Notes: generated by a model from the sequence alone, not told the origin. Positions 8,860 to 18,471 are shown, numbered from the stretch's first letter. The stretch is DNA of 64,000 bases from Flavobacterium swingsii (GCF_900111965.1 NZ_FOJT01000004.1:372001-436000); one strand, 5' to 3'. Program-made: numbers and translations.

Positions 8860-9633
8860 TTATTTTTTGAAACAAACAGGAATAATTTCGCCTTTTGCCA
8901 AACAATATTTTTCGACTAATTCGAGAGATATTTTGTTTGTGTAATCTTCTTCAATTACTGTAAAACCAATGCTTCTTAGTTTATCGAAATAATCTCGACC
9001 GTAAATGCGAACATGATCATATTGTCCAAATATTTTAGCACGTTCTTTTTGGTCAACAATAGTATCGTCCGAAAAAGTAGTTGCTCGAGATAAATCTTGT
9101 GGAATCTGCAAAATTGCCATTCCGTTAGGTTTTAATACTCGAAATAATTCTTGCATGGCTTTTGTGTCGTCAGGAATATGTTCTAAAACATGATTACACA
9201 AAATGATATCATATTGATTGTCTTGGAAAGGTAAATTACAAATATCTGCTTTTACATCGGCCAAAGGCGAAAACAAATCGGTTGTAGTATATTCTAGATT
9301 TTTCTGATTCCGGAATAATTTGTAAAACGCTTGTTCTGGCGCAAAATGCAGTACTTTTTTCTTTTCTTTTGATGTAAAAAAATCAGTTTCATTTAGAAGA
9401 TACAACCACAATAATCGATGTCTTTCTAACGAAAGTGTGCTTGGAGATAATACATTGTTTCGTTGTGTTCCGTAGCCATAAGGCAAAAACATGCGGAAAC
9501 TTTTTCCGTCGATTGGGTCGGTAAATTTGCTTCCTTTTAATAGTAATGCTAAAATAGGACGTGCTAAATAACTCAATCTGATTAAGATTGGACGTGGGAT
9601 TGTATTGAGGATTAGTTTAAAGAGTTTTTTCAT
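8860..9633 (-). CDS. Class I SAM-dependent methyltransferase
   Basis: This 257-residue protein belongs to the Methyltransf_11 type. Motif I is modified (LHFAPEQAFYKLF at about 94-106), followed by the acidic post-I residues in YTTTDLF, the motif IV stretch YDIILCNHVLEHIPD at about 141-155 and VLKPNG at about 166-171. The N-terminus has an amphipathic/hydrophobic stretch before the catalytic core. The start codon overlaps the map stop by one base, so the two genes are translationally coupled. The substrate is unknown. Confidence 0.8.
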   Translation of the reverse strand: MKKLFKLILNTIPRPILIRLSYLARPILALLLKGSKFTDPIDGKSFRMFLPYGYGTQRNNVLSPSTLSLERHRLLWLYLLNETDFFTSKEKKKVLHFAPEQAFYKLFRNQKNLEYTTTDLFSPLADVKADICNLPFQDNQYDIILCNHVLEHIPDDTKAMQELFRVLKPNGMAILQIPQDLSRATTFSDDTIVDQKERAKIFGQYDHVRIYGRDYFDKLRSIGFTVIEEDYTNKISLELVEKYCLAKGEIIPVCFKK

Positions 9634-10451
9634 TATATGACAAACGGCACTTTTCTAAATTCATCTTCTTCATTACTCACAATTCCTAAAGCTTTGTAAA
9701 CATAGGCAAATGTTGAAAGTAATTCTGGTTTACCGTCGATAATTGCGACATCGTGTTCGAAGTGTGCAGATGGTTTTCCGTCGGCAGTAGTAATTGTCCA
9801 ACCGTCTTTGTGCTGTTTGATGTTTTTGGTTCCCATATTTATCATTGGCTCGATAGCAACTACCATACCTTCGATAAATAATTTTCCGCGACCACGTTTT
9901 CCGTAGTTTGGCATTTCGGGATCTTCGTGCATTTTTTGACCCAAACCGTGACCTACTAATTCGCGAACAACTCCATAACCATGAGATTCGGTATATTTTT
10001 GAATGGCATTCCCGACATCTTCAACTCTGTTTCCAATTTTGAATTCTCGGATTCCCATGTACAATGATTCCTTAGTAACTTGTAATAATTTTTTGGTTTC
10101 TGGCGCTACTTCTCCAATTTCGAAAGAATAGGCGTGATCGCCATGATAACCATTTTTGAAAGCACCACAATCGACCGAAATGACATCGCCACTTTGTAAA
10201 GGAGTGTTATTTGGTATTCCGTGAACAACCTGCGAGTTTGGGCTCATACAAAGTGAGTTCGGAAAATCATATAATCCCAAGAAACTTGGAACTGCTCCGT
10301 GATCTCTAATGAATTCTTCGGCGAGTTTGTCTAGGTACAAAGTGGTAACTCCTTCCTTTATTTCGGAAGCAATCATTCCTAATGTTTTGGATACGATTAA
10401 GGCGCTTTCACGCATTAATTCTATTTCTTCACGGGTTTTTGCGATTATCAT
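9633..10451 (-). CDS. map: Type I methionine aminopeptidase
   Basis: This enzyme removes the N-terminal methionine from nascent proteins. The 272-residue length is normal for the type I enzyme without the zinc-finger extension. The five metal ligands are visible: D94, D105, H168, E201 and E232, together with H78 of the substrate pocket. A TACTTTTG promoter 20 bp upstream drives map and the overlapping downstream methyltransferase gene. Confidence 0.97.
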   Translation of the reverse strand: MIIAKTREEIELMRESALIVSKTLGMIASEIKEGVTTLYLDKLAEEFIRDHGAVPSFLGLYDFPNSLCMSPNSQVVHGIPNNTPLQSGDVISVDCGAFKNGYHGDHAYSFEIGEVAPETKKLLQVTKESLYMGIREFKIGNRVEDVGNAIQKYTESHGYGVVRELVGHGLGQKMHEDPEMPNYGKRGRGKLFIEGMVVAIEPMINMGTKNIKQHKDGWTITTADGKPSAHFEHDVAIIDGKPELLSTFAYVYKALGIVSNEEDEFRKVPFVI

Positions 10452-10470
10452 ATGGGCATTTTTCAGGTTG

Positions 10471-10478
10471 CAAAAGTA
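10471..10478 (-). promoter_or_regulatory. -7 promoter element for map
   Basis: The minus strand reads TACTTTTG, a match to TAnnTTTG, 20 bp before the map ATG. Confidence 0.7.
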
Positions 10479-10532
10479 AGAATTTTTATTTGATTGATAG
10501 GAGAAATTTGGATTTTAGAACAATGTGCTTTC

Positions 10533-10636
10533 TAGCCCAGATTGCAACGGAAATCCTTTTGCTTTTTTCTTTAGAAAGCAAAAGATTGAAGAGGAAAGCT
10601 GGAAATAGCTCCTCACTTCGACAAGCTCAGTGTAAG
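10533..10636. repeat. AGCCCCGAT/GGAAATCC repeat plus half CTTCGA element
   Basis: The left half reads TAGCCCAGATTGCAACGG then AAATCCTTTTGC. The right half reads GCAAAAGATTGAAGAGG then AAAGCTGGAAATAGCTCC. CTTTTGC pairs with GCAAAAG across a short TTTTTCTTTAGAAA centre. A half copy of the other repeat (ACTTCGACAAGCTCAGTG) is attached on the right. Confidence 0.75.
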
Positions 10637-10670
10637 AAAAAAACCCAACAAAATTGCTTCTGTTGGGTTT
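10634..10670 (-). terminator. Terminator of the rimP-nusA-infB operon
   Basis: A 10-bp perfect stem, AAACCCAACA at 10641-10650 and TGTTGGGTTT at 10661-10670, has a 10-nt loop. It is preceded by an A run on the + strand and lies 20 bp past the infB stop. Confidence 0.85.
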
Positions 10671-10690
10671 TAGATTTATAGTTTTGAATA

Positions 10691-13567
10691 TTATTTCAGT
10701 TTACGTTTTACAGCTACTTCTGTAAATCCTTCGATAATATCGTCGATTTCGATTTCGTTGAATCCTTTTATTTGGATACCACAATCGTAACCTTTTGCTA
10801 CTTCTTTTACATCGTCTTTGAAACGTTTCAGTGCAATAATATCACCTGTGTGAATAACTACATTGTCACGGATTACGCGAACTTTGTTTGCTCTTAATAT
10901 TTTACCATCGGTAATCATACATCCTGCAATAGTTCCTACTTTAGAGATTTTGAAAAGCTCTCTAACTCCTGCAAGACCTGTAATTTCTTCTTTCATTTCT
11001 GGAGAAAGCATGCCTTCCATTGCATCACGTAAATCGTCGATTGCGGCGTAGATAATAGAATAATGACGGATGTCGATTTCTTCTTTATCGGCTAATTGCT
11101 TAGCATTTCCTGCTGGACGAACGTTAAATCCAATAATAATTGCATCTGATGCTGAAGCCAACATAACGTCAGTTTCTGTAATGGCTCCAACTCCTTTGTG
11201 AATGATGTTGATTTGTATTTCTGGTGTAGATAATTTTGAGAATGAATCTGATAATGCTTCTACCGAACCATCAACGTCTCCTTTAAGGATAATATTCAAT
11301 TCTTTAAATTGTCCCAATGCGATACGACGACCAATTTCATCAAGTGTAATATGACGTTGTACACGTACTGATTGCTCACGCATTAATTGGGTACGTTTTG
11401 CTGCAATGGCTTTTGCTTCTCTTTCGTCGGCAAAAATATTGAACTTGTCACCTGCTGTTGGTGCACCAGCCAAACCTAATATAGATATTGGTGTTGATGG
11501 ACCTGCTTCTGTAACATTATTTCCACGTTCATCTTGCATTGCTTTGATTTTTCCATGGTTTTTTCCTGCAAGGATATAATCTCCTACACGCATGGTTCCA
11601 GATTGTACTAATACTGTTGATACATATCCACGACCTTTGTCAAGGAATGCTTCAACTACTGTTCCAGTTGCTGGTTTATTCGGGTTTGCTTTCAGGTCTA
11701 AAACTTCTGCTTCAAGCAATACTTTTTCTAATAATTCTTTCATACCAATACCTGTTTTTGCAGATATATCTTGCGATTGGTATTTTCCTCCCCAGTCTTC
11801 TACAAGGAAATTCATTGCTGCTAATTTTTCCTTTATTTTTTCAGGATTAGCATTTTGCTTGTCTACCTTATTGATAGCAAATATAATTGGCACATTTGCC
11901 GCTTGTGCGTGAGATATTGCTTCTTTTGTTTGAGGCATGATATCATCATCGGCAGCAACTACAATAATAGCGATATCGGTAACTTGAGCTCCACGTGCAC
12001 GCATCGCGGTAAACGCCTCGTGACCTGGTGTATCTAAGAATGCGATCTTTTGACCGTTTTCTAATTCTACTCCGTAAGCACCAATATGTTGTGTGATTCC
12101 TCCAGATTCTCCTGCAATTACGTTTGTTTTACGAACATAATCCAGTAAAGATGTTTTTCCGTGATCGACGTGTCCCATTACGGTAACAATCGGTGCGCGG
12201 TGAACTAAATCTTCGGCAGCATCTTCAATAACTTCGATATTTTCTTCTAGATCGGTAGTAATAAATTCTACTTCAAATCCAAATTCATCACAAACGATTG
12301 TCAATGTTTCTGCATCTAAACGTTGGTTCATGGTAACCATGATTCCAAGTGACATACAAGTTCCAATTACTTTGGTAATCGGCACATCCATCATGGTTGC
12401 AACCTCACCAACGGTAACAAATTCTGTTACTTTGATAGTTTTACTTCCAGCTTCGATTTCTCTTTGCTCATCATCAGATTTCTGACGGTGTGTATCTCTT
12501 TTGTCACGACGGTATTTTGCCGCTTTCGATTTGCTTCCTTTTCCTTGCAAACGCTCAAGAGTTTCTTTGATTTGGTTTTTTACTTCCTCTTCGGTAGGCT
12601 CAACTTTAGCTACAATAGCTGGTCTTGCTCCTTTTACGAAACCTGGTTTATTTGCACGATTAAAACTTCCACCAGTCGCGTTTCCGCCACCTGTGTTTGG
12701 TCTAATTAAGTTTGTTCCTGGTGTTCTAGGCGTTGCATTTGCTTCGCCTGGCTTAGTAGGAATTCTTTTGCGTTTATTTTTGTTTGCGTTATTGTTATTT
12801 CCCGCTCCTGCTGGTTTTACTGCTCCTTTATTAGGCTCAATTACTTTTTTAGGCTTGTTAAACTGCGATAAATCGATAGTTTGACCTGAAAAAGTGGGTC
12901 CAGAAAGTTTTGTGTATTTAGTTTCGTGTGTCTCATCAACAACTGGAGTTTCTTCAACTGAAGGATTTGAAGTTACTTCTGGTGTTTTTTCGACAACTGG
13001 TTTTGCTGTTTCTTTAACAGGCGCTTTAGCAATAGGAGTCTCTTTTATAGGAGCCTCTTTTACTACGTTTTGTTTTGGTTGCTCTGTTTTTTCAGGAGTT
13101 TTTGCAACTGGTGTTTCAGTTTTTGGCTCGGCTTTTACTTCTACTTTTGGTTCAGTTTTTACCTCTGCTTTTACTTCTGGAGCAATTGTTGGTTTGATAG
13201 TCGTTTTAGGCGATAAATCAATTGTTCCAACTTGTTTAGGTCCGGTTACAACAGCTTTTGCTTTAATAACTTCTTGACGTTGACGCTCTTCATCATGTTT
13301 GCGTTTTTCCTCTATTTCGTGTTCTCTTTCTACACGCAAAGCTTCTTTTTCTTTTCGCTTTTCTTCGCCAACTTCTTTTGAAGCGTCTTTATTTCCTTTG
13401 TCTCCAGCAAATTGATTAGACAGGACATTATACACTTCGTCAGAGATTTTCGTATTAGGATTAGACTCAATTACGTGTCCTTTATCCTTTAGATAATCTA
13501 CGGCTCTTTCTAACGAGATATTAAATTCCCTTAAAACTTTGTTTATTCTTATTGTACCTTCAGACAT
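10691..13567 (-). CDS. infB: Translation initiation factor IF-2
   Basis: IF-2 is the GTPase that places initiator tRNA on the 30S subunit. At 958 residues it is the long Bacteroidota form. The order is an N-terminal IF2_N-like helix domain (1-50), a charged coiled segment (60-105), a low-complexity K/E/P/A/T linker with repeated AEVKxEPK-type units (about 125-260), and an Asn/Gly/Arg-rich stretch. The G domain follows, with GHVDHGKTS near residue 463, DTPGHE and NKVD, and then the C-terminal domains. It is the last gene of the rimP-nusA-infB operon. Confidence 0.97.
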   Translation of the reverse strand: MSEGTIRINKVLREFNISLERAVDYLKDKGHVIESNPNTKISDEVYNVLSNQFAGDKGNKDASKEVGEEKRKEKEALRVEREHEIEEKRKHDEERQRQEVIKAKAVVTGPKQVGTIDLSPKTTIKPTIAPEVKAEVKTEPKVEVKAEPKTETPVAKTPEKTEQPKQNVVKEAPIKETPIAKAPVKETAKPVVEKTPEVTSNPSVEETPVVDETHETKYTKLSGPTFSGQTIDLSQFNKPKKVIEPNKGAVKPAGAGNNNNANKNKRKRIPTKPGEANATPRTPGTNLIRPNTGGGNATGGSFNRANKPGFVKGARPAIVAKVEPTEEEVKNQIKETLERLQGKGSKSKAAKYRRDKRDTHRQKSDDEQREIEAGSKTIKVTEFVTVGEVATMMDVPITKVIGTCMSLGIMVTMNQRLDAETLTIVCDEFGFEVEFITTDLEENIEVIEDAAEDLVHRAPIVTVMGHVDHGKTSLLDYVRKTNVIAGESGGITQHIGAYGVELENGQKIAFLDTPGHEAFTAMRARGAQVTDIAIIVVAADDDIMPQTKEAISHAQAANVPIIFAINKVDKQNANPEKIKEKLAAMNFLVEDWGGKYQSQDISAKTGIGMKELLEKVLLEAEVLDLKANPNKPATGTVVEAFLDKGRGYVSTVLVQSGTMRVGDYILAGKNHGKIKAMQDERGNNVTEAGPSTPISILGLAGAPTAGDKFNIFADEREAKAIAAKRTQLMREQSVRVQRHITLDEIGRRIALGQFKELNIILKGDVDGSVEALSDSFSKLSTPEIQINIIHKGVGAITETDVMLASASDAIIIGFNVRPAGNAKQLADKEEIDIRHYSIIYAAIDDLRDAMEGMLSPEMKEEITGLAGVRELFKISKVGTIAGCMITDGKILRANKVRVIRDNVVIHTGDIIALKRFKDDVKEVAKGYDCGIQIKGFNEIEIDDIIEGFTEVAVKRKLK

Positions 13568-13620
13568 AAAATCTTTTTATATTATCTTTTTATTGTGGTA
13601 TGCGTATGCTGATCAAGAAT

Positions 13621-14862
13621 TTATTCTTCAAATTCTTCTTTCAATATTCTAACTACTTCAAGAATAGTTTCTTCTTCTAAATCGGTTCTTCTTACTAAGT
13701 CGTTTACATCTTGACTTAGGATGCTTTTTGCTGTATCCAAACCAATTTTCGCAAATTCTTCGATAACCCAAGCTTCGATTTCGTCTGAGAATTCTGTTAA
13801 TTCTACATCATCGTCGGCGGCAACGGTTCCTTCTCTAATTACATCAAGTTCATAGCCAGTTAATTGTCCAGCTAGTTTGATATTGTGTCCTCCACGACCA
13901 ATTGCTTTTGAAACTTCTTCTAATTTCAAGAAAACTTCGGCACGTTTTGTCTCTTCATTAATTTTGATAGAAGATACTTTTGCAGGACTTAACGCTCTTG
14001 TAATATACAATTGTATGTTAGTCGTATAATTGATAACATCGATATTTTCGTTTCCTAATTCGCGAACAATTCCGTGAATACGTGATCCTTTCATTCCGAC
14101 ACAAGCTCCAACTGGATCGATACGATCATCGTAAGAATCGACAGCTACTTTTGCTTTTTCGCCAGGAATACGAACTACGTTTTTCACCATAATTAATCCG
14201 TCGAAAACTTCTGGAATTTCTTGTTCAAATAATTTTTCTAGGAACTTTTCTGAAGTTCTAGACATAATAATTTGTGGTTTGTTTCCTTTTAATTCAACAG
14301 ATTCAATAATTCCACGAACGTTATCTCCTTTACGGAAAAAGTCAGACGGAATTTGTTTTTCTTTTGGCAAGATGATTTCATTTCCTTCGTCGTCTACAAG
14401 AATTACTACTCTTGGACGTACGTGGTGCACTTCTCCTGTATATATATCTCCAATTAAATCTTTAAATTGTTTGTAAAGATTTGTATTGTCATGTTCGTGA
14501 ATTTTTGAAATAAGATTTTGACGCAATGCCAAAATTGCTCTTCTTCCAAGATCGATTAATTTTACTTCTTCAGAAACTTCTTCGCCAATTTCGAAATCGG
14601 GTTCGATTTTTCTTGCATCGGTAAGTGTAATCTCAAGGTGATCTAAATCTAAATCATCATCAGCTACAATTACTCTTCTCTGCCAGATTTCCATATCACC
14701 TTTATCAGGATTGATAATGATATCAAAATTATCGTCTGAACCGTATTTTTTCTTCAATGCGTTTCTAAACACATCTTCCAAAATCGCCATAAGCGTTGGG
14801 CGATCTATCGATTTGTCGTCCTTAAATTCTGAAAATGAATCTATTAATGCTAAATTCTCCAT
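13621..14862 (-). CDS. nusA: Transcription termination/antitermination factor NusA
   Basis: NusA binds RNA polymerase and nascent RNA and modulates pausing, termination and antitermination. The 413-residue protein has the N-terminal polymerase-binding domain, an S1 domain (about 130-195) and two KH domains (about 225-340, including GRGGHNIKLA). It lacks the C-terminal acidic repeats found in E. coli NusA, as is usual in Bacteroidota. The gene lies 15 bp downstream of rimP and 53 bp upstream of infB. Confidence 0.97.
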   Translation of the reverse strand: MENLALIDSFSEFKDDKSIDRPTLMAILEDVFRNALKKKYGSDDNFDIIINPDKGDMEIWQRRVIVADDDLDLDHLEITLTDARKIEPDFEIGEEVSEEVKLIDLGRRAILALRQNLISKIHEHDNTNLYKQFKDLIGDIYTGEVHHVRPRVVILVDDEGNEIILPKEKQIPSDFFRKGDNVRGIIESVELKGNKPQIIMSRTSEKFLEKLFEQEIPEVFDGLIMVKNVVRIPGEKAKVAVDSYDDRIDPVGACVGMKGSRIHGIVRELGNENIDVINYTTNIQLYITRALSPAKVSSIKINEETKRAEVFLKLEEVSKAIGRGGHNIKLAGQLTGYELDVIREGTVAADDDVELTEFSDEIEAWVIEEFAKIGLDTAKSILSQDVNDLVRRTDLEEETILEVVRILKEEFEE

Positions 14863-14877
14863 GCCAACTCTTTTAAT

Positions 14878-15342
14878 TTAAAATATGATTATAACTATAG
14901 CTTCTTGAATATCCGCGTAAGCGATTTTTTCGTTATGCACTACTGTTTCTTTTCCTTTTCCTACCTTTTTTGGTTCTCTCGAACTCCATTCTACTGTAAT
15001 ATCCTCGTCCGAAACTTCTAAAAGCAAAGCTTCGATGGTTTGAGCTGCCGTTTTTATTTTTAAAGTTCTTCCAATATTTTTTTTGTATTGACGAACTAAC
15101 TTTAATGGTAATGAAACGCCTGCCGAAGCAACTTCTAAAGCAAAATCTACTTCTTCTCGGTCTAAATTATTATCGATTGCTCTACTAATGTTGATACAAT
15201 CTTGTAATTGAACGCCATTGTCACCATCTAAAGTTATAACAATTTTGTTTGCATCGTTGATATTTAAATCAATTAAAAATAAGCTTGGATATTCTGCCAA
15301 ACCTTGTTCTAACAACTCTTTTACTTTTTCTTTAAATGCCAT
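14878..15342 (-). CDS. rimP: Ribosome maturation factor RimP
   Basis: RimP assists 30S subunit maturation. The 154-residue length and the pattern fit the family: ALEVASAG(V)[16 protein letters not shown] around 107-134, with an N-terminal ferredoxin-like half and a C-terminal SH3-like half. It is the first gene of the conserved rimP-nusA-infB operon. A terminator-like hairpin lies directly before its start codon. Confidence 0.95.
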   Translation of the reverse strand: MAFKEKVKELLEQGLAEYPSLFLIDLNINDANKIVITLDGDNGVQLQDCINISRAIDNNLDREEVDFALEVASAGVSLPLKLVRQYKKNIGRTLKIKTAAQTIEALLLEVSDEDITVEWSSREPKKVGKGKETVVHNEKIAYADIQEAIVIIIF

Positions 15343-15349
15343 ATTGTAT

Positions 15350-15375
15350 AAAAAGAGGGAAGCAGTGCTTCCCTC
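15350..15375 (-). promoter_or_regulatory. Terminator-like hairpin in the rimP-nusA-infB leader
   Basis: On the minus strand a 9-bp perfect stem (GAGGGAAGC / GCTTCCCTC, loop ACT) is followed by TTTTTATA and then, within 12 nt, by the rimP ATG. It lies between the operon's predicted promoter (15405-15412) and its first gene, so it looks like a leader attenuator. The other strand has no T tract. Confidence 0.7.
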
Positions 15376-15404
15376 ATTATTTAGATAAACTGCTTAATAA
15401 TGTG

Positions 15405-15412
15405 CAAATATA
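15405..15412 (-). promoter_or_regulatory. -7 promoter element for rimP-nusA-infB
   Basis: The minus strand reads TATATTTG followed by C, a match to TAnnTTTG. The predicted leader is about 55 nt and contains the hairpin at 15350-15375. Confidence 0.65.
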
Positions 15413-15436
15413 CTACTTTTTTTTAATTTACGAAAT

Positions 15437-15468
15437 TTTGATTTATGTTAAATAATTTCCTACCTTTA
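15437..15468 (+). promoter_or_regulatory. Promoter of the universal stress protein gene
   Basis: A -33 TTTG at 15437-15440 is followed after 20 bp by TACCTTTA (15461-15468), one mismatch from TAnnTTTG. The spacing is the expected one. Confidence 0.55.
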
Positions 15469-15516
15469 ATAAATAATTAAAAGATTAACCATTATTAACC
15501 CTAAAAACCAACGACT

Positions 15517-16341
15517 ATGAAACGAATATTAGTTCCTACCGATTTTTCAGAAAATGCTGAACACGCTCTAAAAGTGGCTGCGCAAATAGCAAGAGATACA
15601 AACGGAGAAATTTTTTTAGTACACATGTTAGAGATTCCTTCGCAAATGGCAGATGCTGTGAGCGGTGGTGCAGCAATTCCAGAAATTGCCTTTTTTATTA
15701 ATAAAGCGCACGAAAAATTAGAAGAAGTTCTGACTCGTGATTATCTGGAAGGAATTAATGTTAGCGAAGCAGTTAAGCTTGAAAGTGCTTTTGAAGGGAT
15801 TATAAAATCTAGCAAAAAACACGATATAGATCTTGTGGTAATGGGTTCTCATGGTACATCAGGTTTCCAAGAATTGCTTATAGGTTCTACTACCGAAAAG
15901 ATAGTGAGAACATCGGAAGCTCCGGTTTTAGTAATTAAGCATGATACAAATAATTTTAAGACTGATCGTTTTGTATTTGCTTCAGATTTTTCTAAAGAAG
16001 TAAAAAAACCTTTCGAAAAAATTATTGCTTTTGCTAATGTTTTTGGTTCACACCTAGACTTAGTGATGATAAATACTCCAAATAGTTTTAAAACCTCTCA
16101 TGCGGCACAAAAAATAATGAAGGAGTTTGTTTCAGATTTTTCAATTACAAATTATTCGTTACATATATATAATGATGCAAATATTGAAACTGGCGTTTTG
16201 AATTTTGCAAGTAGTGTTAATGCGGATTTAATAGGCATGTGCACACACGGAAGAACAAGTTTGTATCATTTCTTTAACGGAAGTATTAGCGAGGGCTTAG
16301 TAAATCATGCTAGTAAACCAGTTGTTACTTTTAAAATTTAA
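15517..16341 (+). CDS. Universal stress protein, tandem UspA domains
   Basis: This is a cytoplasmic stress protein of 274 residues with two UspA domains. The first (1-147) starts RILVPTDFSENAEHAL and ends with the nucleotide-binding pattern GSHGTSGFQELLIGS then APVLVIK, so ATP binding is likely. The second (about 150-274) keeps FASDFS and MCTHGRTS...GSISEGLV and looks similarly built. It is a single gene with its own promoter and a strong bidirectional terminator. Confidence 0.9.
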   Translation: MKRILVPTDFSENAEHALKVAAQIARDTNGEIFLVHMLEIPSQMADAVSGGAAIPEIAFFINKAHEKLEEVLTRDYLEGINVSEAVKLESAFEGIIKSSKKHDIDLVVMGSHGTSGFQELLIGSTTEKIVRTSEAPVLVIKHDTNNFKTDRFVFASDFSKEVKKPFEKIIAFANVFGSHLDLVMINTPNSFKTSHAAQKIMKEFVSDFSITNYSLHIYNDANIETGVLNFASSVNADLIGMCTHGRTSLYHFFNGSISEGLVNHASKPVVTFKI

Positions 16342-16370
16342 TTTTAATAGAAATTAATCTTTATAATAAA

Positions 16371-16398
16371 AAAACCACCGCAATTTGCGGTGGTTTTT
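16371..16398. terminator. Bidirectional terminator between usp and terB-like gene
   Basis: AACCACCGCA and TGCGGTGGTT form a stem of at least 10 bp with a tiny loop, flanked by A7 on the left and T8 on the right. It serves the two convergent genes. Confidence 0.9.
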
Positions 16399-16420
16399 TT
16401 TGAAATTATAACAACTTTTT

Positions 16421-16852
16421 TTATTTGTTCATGTGTTGCATTTCGTACAAAAATGTATCTAAATCTACATTTAACATAAGAAGTGAAAAAGCTTTATCTA
16501 CTATATAGCTTACATTTCCTGGCGTAAATCCTAGTGCTAATGTGAATTTAATAAGAATCTCTTTTTGTTTAGGTCCAAGAATATGATCGGCATAAACCAT
16601 TCTAGATAAATCGTACAAACGCTCTAATCTTTGTGTGTGTAATACTGGTGGATTAATAGGATATTTTAGAGGATTTTCTAAAATTTCTTCATATTCGGCA
16701 TCAGAAATTTCTAAACGTGTTTTTAGTTTGTCTAAAAATTGTTTTTCTTCTGTACTCAAATCACCATCAGCAATTGCTACACGAACAATGGCAGAAAAAT
16801 GACCTTTATTTCTTGTTTTAAATTCGCTATCGAATAAATCTGAAAAAGACAT
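16421..16852 (-). CDS. TerB-family protein
   Basis: This is a 143-residue, mostly helical protein. The start at 16852 (MSFSDLFDSEF) is preferred to the longer reading from 16960, because the extra N-terminal residues are atypical and overlap the promoter region of the divergent gene. ARVAIADGDLSTEEKQFLDK-type sequence near residues 22-42 is the acidic TerB signature, known from tellurite-resistance and phage-defence operons. No other ter genes are nearby, so a specific tellurite role is not implied. Confidence 0.75.
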   Translation of the reverse strand: MSFSDLFDSEFKTRNKGHFSAIVRVAIADGDLSTEEKQFLDKLKTRLEISDAEYEEILENPLKYPINPPVLHTQRLERLYDLSRMVYADHILGPKQKEILIKFTLALGFTPGNVSYIVDKAFSLLMLNVDLDTFLYEMQHMNK

Positions 16853-16971
16853 AATGTTATAGTTTATATTTACACAAAGATACTCATATTCTTTTTTCTT
16901 TAAAATCATTTTCAAAATTGTTTTCAAAACAATCAAATCTAAAAAAGCAGTCAGAAACAAAAAATAATTTG

Positions 16972-16979
16972 TAAGTTTG
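16972..16979 (+). promoter_or_regulatory. -7 promoter element for the HupE/UreJ-like gene
   Basis: TAAGTTTG matches TAnnTTTG. It overlaps an upstream in-frame start at 16977, so translation must begin at the ATG at 17001. Confidence 0.6.
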
Positions 16980-17000
16980 GTAAACCCAAACCTTATTGTT

Positions 17001-17594
17001 ATGTCTGAATTCTGGTTATATTTTAATATCGGCTTAAAACACGTACTCGATATAAATGCTTACGATCACGTTTTATTTCTAATCGCACTAACTGTCCCGT
17101 ATGCTTTCAAAGATTGGCGAAGACTGTTACTACTCATCTCGCTTTTTACACTAGGACACACATTAGCCTTAATTCTTTCGGTATTTGGAGTCGTTTATAT
17201 CAAAGCCAATCTTATAGAGTTTATAATTCCCATCACAATCCTATTGGTAGCATTATTTAATCTTTTTACAGCAGGAAAAAATAACAAAGGCGAAGGAATT
17301 AGCCTTTTAGCTTTTATAACATTATTCTTCGGAATCATTCACGGATTAGGATTCTCCAACTATTTCAAGACCATTTTACCAGGAAACGCAACGGACAAAT
17401 TACTTCCTTTGTCAGAATTTGCTTTAGGAATAGAAACCGCTCAAGTAATCGTCGTTTTTGTCATTCTAATTATTTCCTATATTGTACAAACCGTTTTCAG
17501 ATTCTCCAAAAGAGACTGGACGCTCGTCATGTCGGCATTTATAATAGGAGTAGTTATTCCGCTAATCATTCAAAGTCCAGTTTGGAGCAGATAA
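17001..17594 (+). CDS. HupE/UreJ-family membrane protein
   Basis: This is an integral membrane protein of about 197 residues with five to six hydrophobic helices. The N-terminal GLKHVLDINAYDHVLFL and the histidine-containing TLGHTLAL and IIHGLGFSNYF motifs are typical of HupE/UreJ proteins, several of which move nickel or cobalt. No hydrogenase or urease genes are nearby, so the substrate is open. The start at 17001 is set by the promoter element at 16972-16979. Confidence 0.8.
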   Translation: MSEFWLYFNIGLKHVLDINAYDHVLFLIALTVPYAFKDWRRLLLLISLFTLGHTLALILSVFGVVYIKANLIEFIIPITILLVALFNLFTAGKNNKGEGISLLAFITLFFGIIHGLGFSNYFKTILPGNATDKLLPLSEFALGIETAQVIVVFVILIISYIVQTVFRFSKRDWTLVMSAFIIGVVIPLIIQSPVWSR

Positions 17595-17601
17595 TTCATT
17601 T

Positions 17602-17733
17602 TTAGGAGCGAAAAGCTTGGGCATTTTTGCAAACCCTATTCCTGCTTTTCATTACAATCTTTTTCTTGTTCTCGATACGCTCTTCGAGCTACTCGAACTG
17701 ACGAAAAAGGATTTCCATTTCAATCAGGGCTAT
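17602..17733. repeat. AGCCCCGAT/GGAAATCC intergenic repeat, inverted copy
   Basis: This copy reads from TAGGAGCGAAAAGCTTGGGC through ATTACAATCTTTTTC to AAAAAGGATTTCCATTTC then AATCAGGGCTATTA, the reverse orientation of the copy at 24437. The centre holds an unrelated hairpin, CTCGATACGCTCTTCGAG. With the repeat at 17789 it fills the 343-bp gap before the deaminase gene, in which no other gene is seen. Confidence 0.7.
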
Positions 17734-17788
17734 TAGAGAAACCATTTTAACTTCAGTAAATATTTTTTGAAATAAATAACAACTAATT

Positions 17789-17844
17789 GTCTTCCTGAGC
17801 GAAGTCGAAGGATTCATGAGGTTTCGACTCCGCTCAACCTGACA
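17789..17844. repeat. Intergenic inverted repeat, CTGAGCG-AGTCGAA family
   Basis: TGTCTTCCTGAGCGAAGTCG... pairs with ...CGACTCCGCTCAACCTGACA around a short loop. It differs from the copy at 6867-6922 at only a few positions outside the loop. Confidence 0.8.
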
Positions 17845-17911
17845 ACTCCACATTTTTTAGTTAAATCTTTGTCAAATTCACCCAATTCATCATTCAACTC
17901 AAAAAATGATT

Positions 17912-17919
17912 TACTTTTG
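17912..17919 (+). promoter_or_regulatory. -7 promoter element for the dCMP deaminase gene
   Basis: TACTTTTG matches TAnnTTTG and lies 18 bp before the ATG at 17938. This excludes the longer reading starting at 17869. Confidence 0.6.
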
Positions 17920-17937
17920 TCTCGTTCAAAAAACGAG

Positions 17938-18366
17938 ATGAAAGAGAAAAAACAAAACAAATACGATAAAGCCTATTTGCGATTAGCAAAAGAATGGGGC
18001 AAACTTTCCTATTGCAAACGCAAACAAGTTGGCGCGATTATTGTGCGTGACAGAATGATAATTTCCGATGGGTACAATGGTTCGCCATCAGGTTTCGAAA
18101 ATTGTTGCGAAGACGAAGAAGGACTTACAAAATGGTATGTACTTCATGCCGAGGCAAATGCAATACTAAAAGTAGCTCGTTCGACACAAACCTGCGAAGG
18201 CGCCACTTTATATATTACGCTTTCGCCATGCAAAGAATGTAGCAAATTAATACACCAATCGGGAATAAAAAGAGTTGTGTATCTAGAAGGCTACAAAGAT
18301 AATTCTGGATTAGAATTTCTAGAAAAAGCGGGTGTTCAAGTAGATCATATTCAAGAAATTGAATAA
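17938..18366 (+). CDS. dCMP deaminase/ComEB-family zinc deaminase
   Basis: This is a 142-residue zinc-dependent deaminase that most likely converts dCMP to dUMP for dTTP synthesis. The catalytic zinc motif is complete: HAEAN supplies the His and the proton-shuttling Glu, and SPCKECSKL supplies the two Cys. An early NGSPSGFENC block, typical of dCMP deaminases, supports substrate assignment. The start at 17938 follows the promoter. A perfect palindrome, probably a terminator, follows the stop. Confidence 0.9.
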   Translation: MKEKKQNKYDKAYLRLAKEWGKLSYCKRKQVGAIIVRDRMIISDGYNGSPSGFENCCEDEEGLTKWYVLHAEANAILKVARSTQTCEGATLYITLSPCKECSKLIHQSGIKRVVYLEGYKDNSGLEFLEKAGVQVDHIQEIE

Positions 18367-18378
18367 ATAATACGAAAT

Positions 18379-18410
18379 ATACCTGACAGGTTTTTAAACC
18401 TGTCAGGTAT
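18379..18410. repeat. Perfect palindrome ACCTGACAGG repeat
   Basis: ATACCTGACAGGTTT and its exact complement are separated by TT, giving a 15-bp stem. A diverged copy lies at 50673-50706. It sits between the deaminase and protease genes and could act as a terminator, but there is no clear T tract. Confidence 0.75.
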
Positions 18411-18471
18411 AATAAATGAATATCAGCGTTCTATTTCAAGCCTTGATTCGCATAAATAATACATTTTCTAA

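Noticed and set aside
10382..10681. Plus-strand 99-codon frame
   Set aside because: It overlaps the map start region, a dispersed repeat and the infB terminator.
12464..13277. Plus-strand frames opposite infB
   Set aside because: They are antisense readings of the low-complexity IF-2 linker, with hydrophobic or Ser/Thr/Val-rich composition typical of such shadows.
16421..16852. Tellurite-resistance operon
   Set aside because: Only the TerB-like gene is present; no terA, terC, terD or terZ is nearby.
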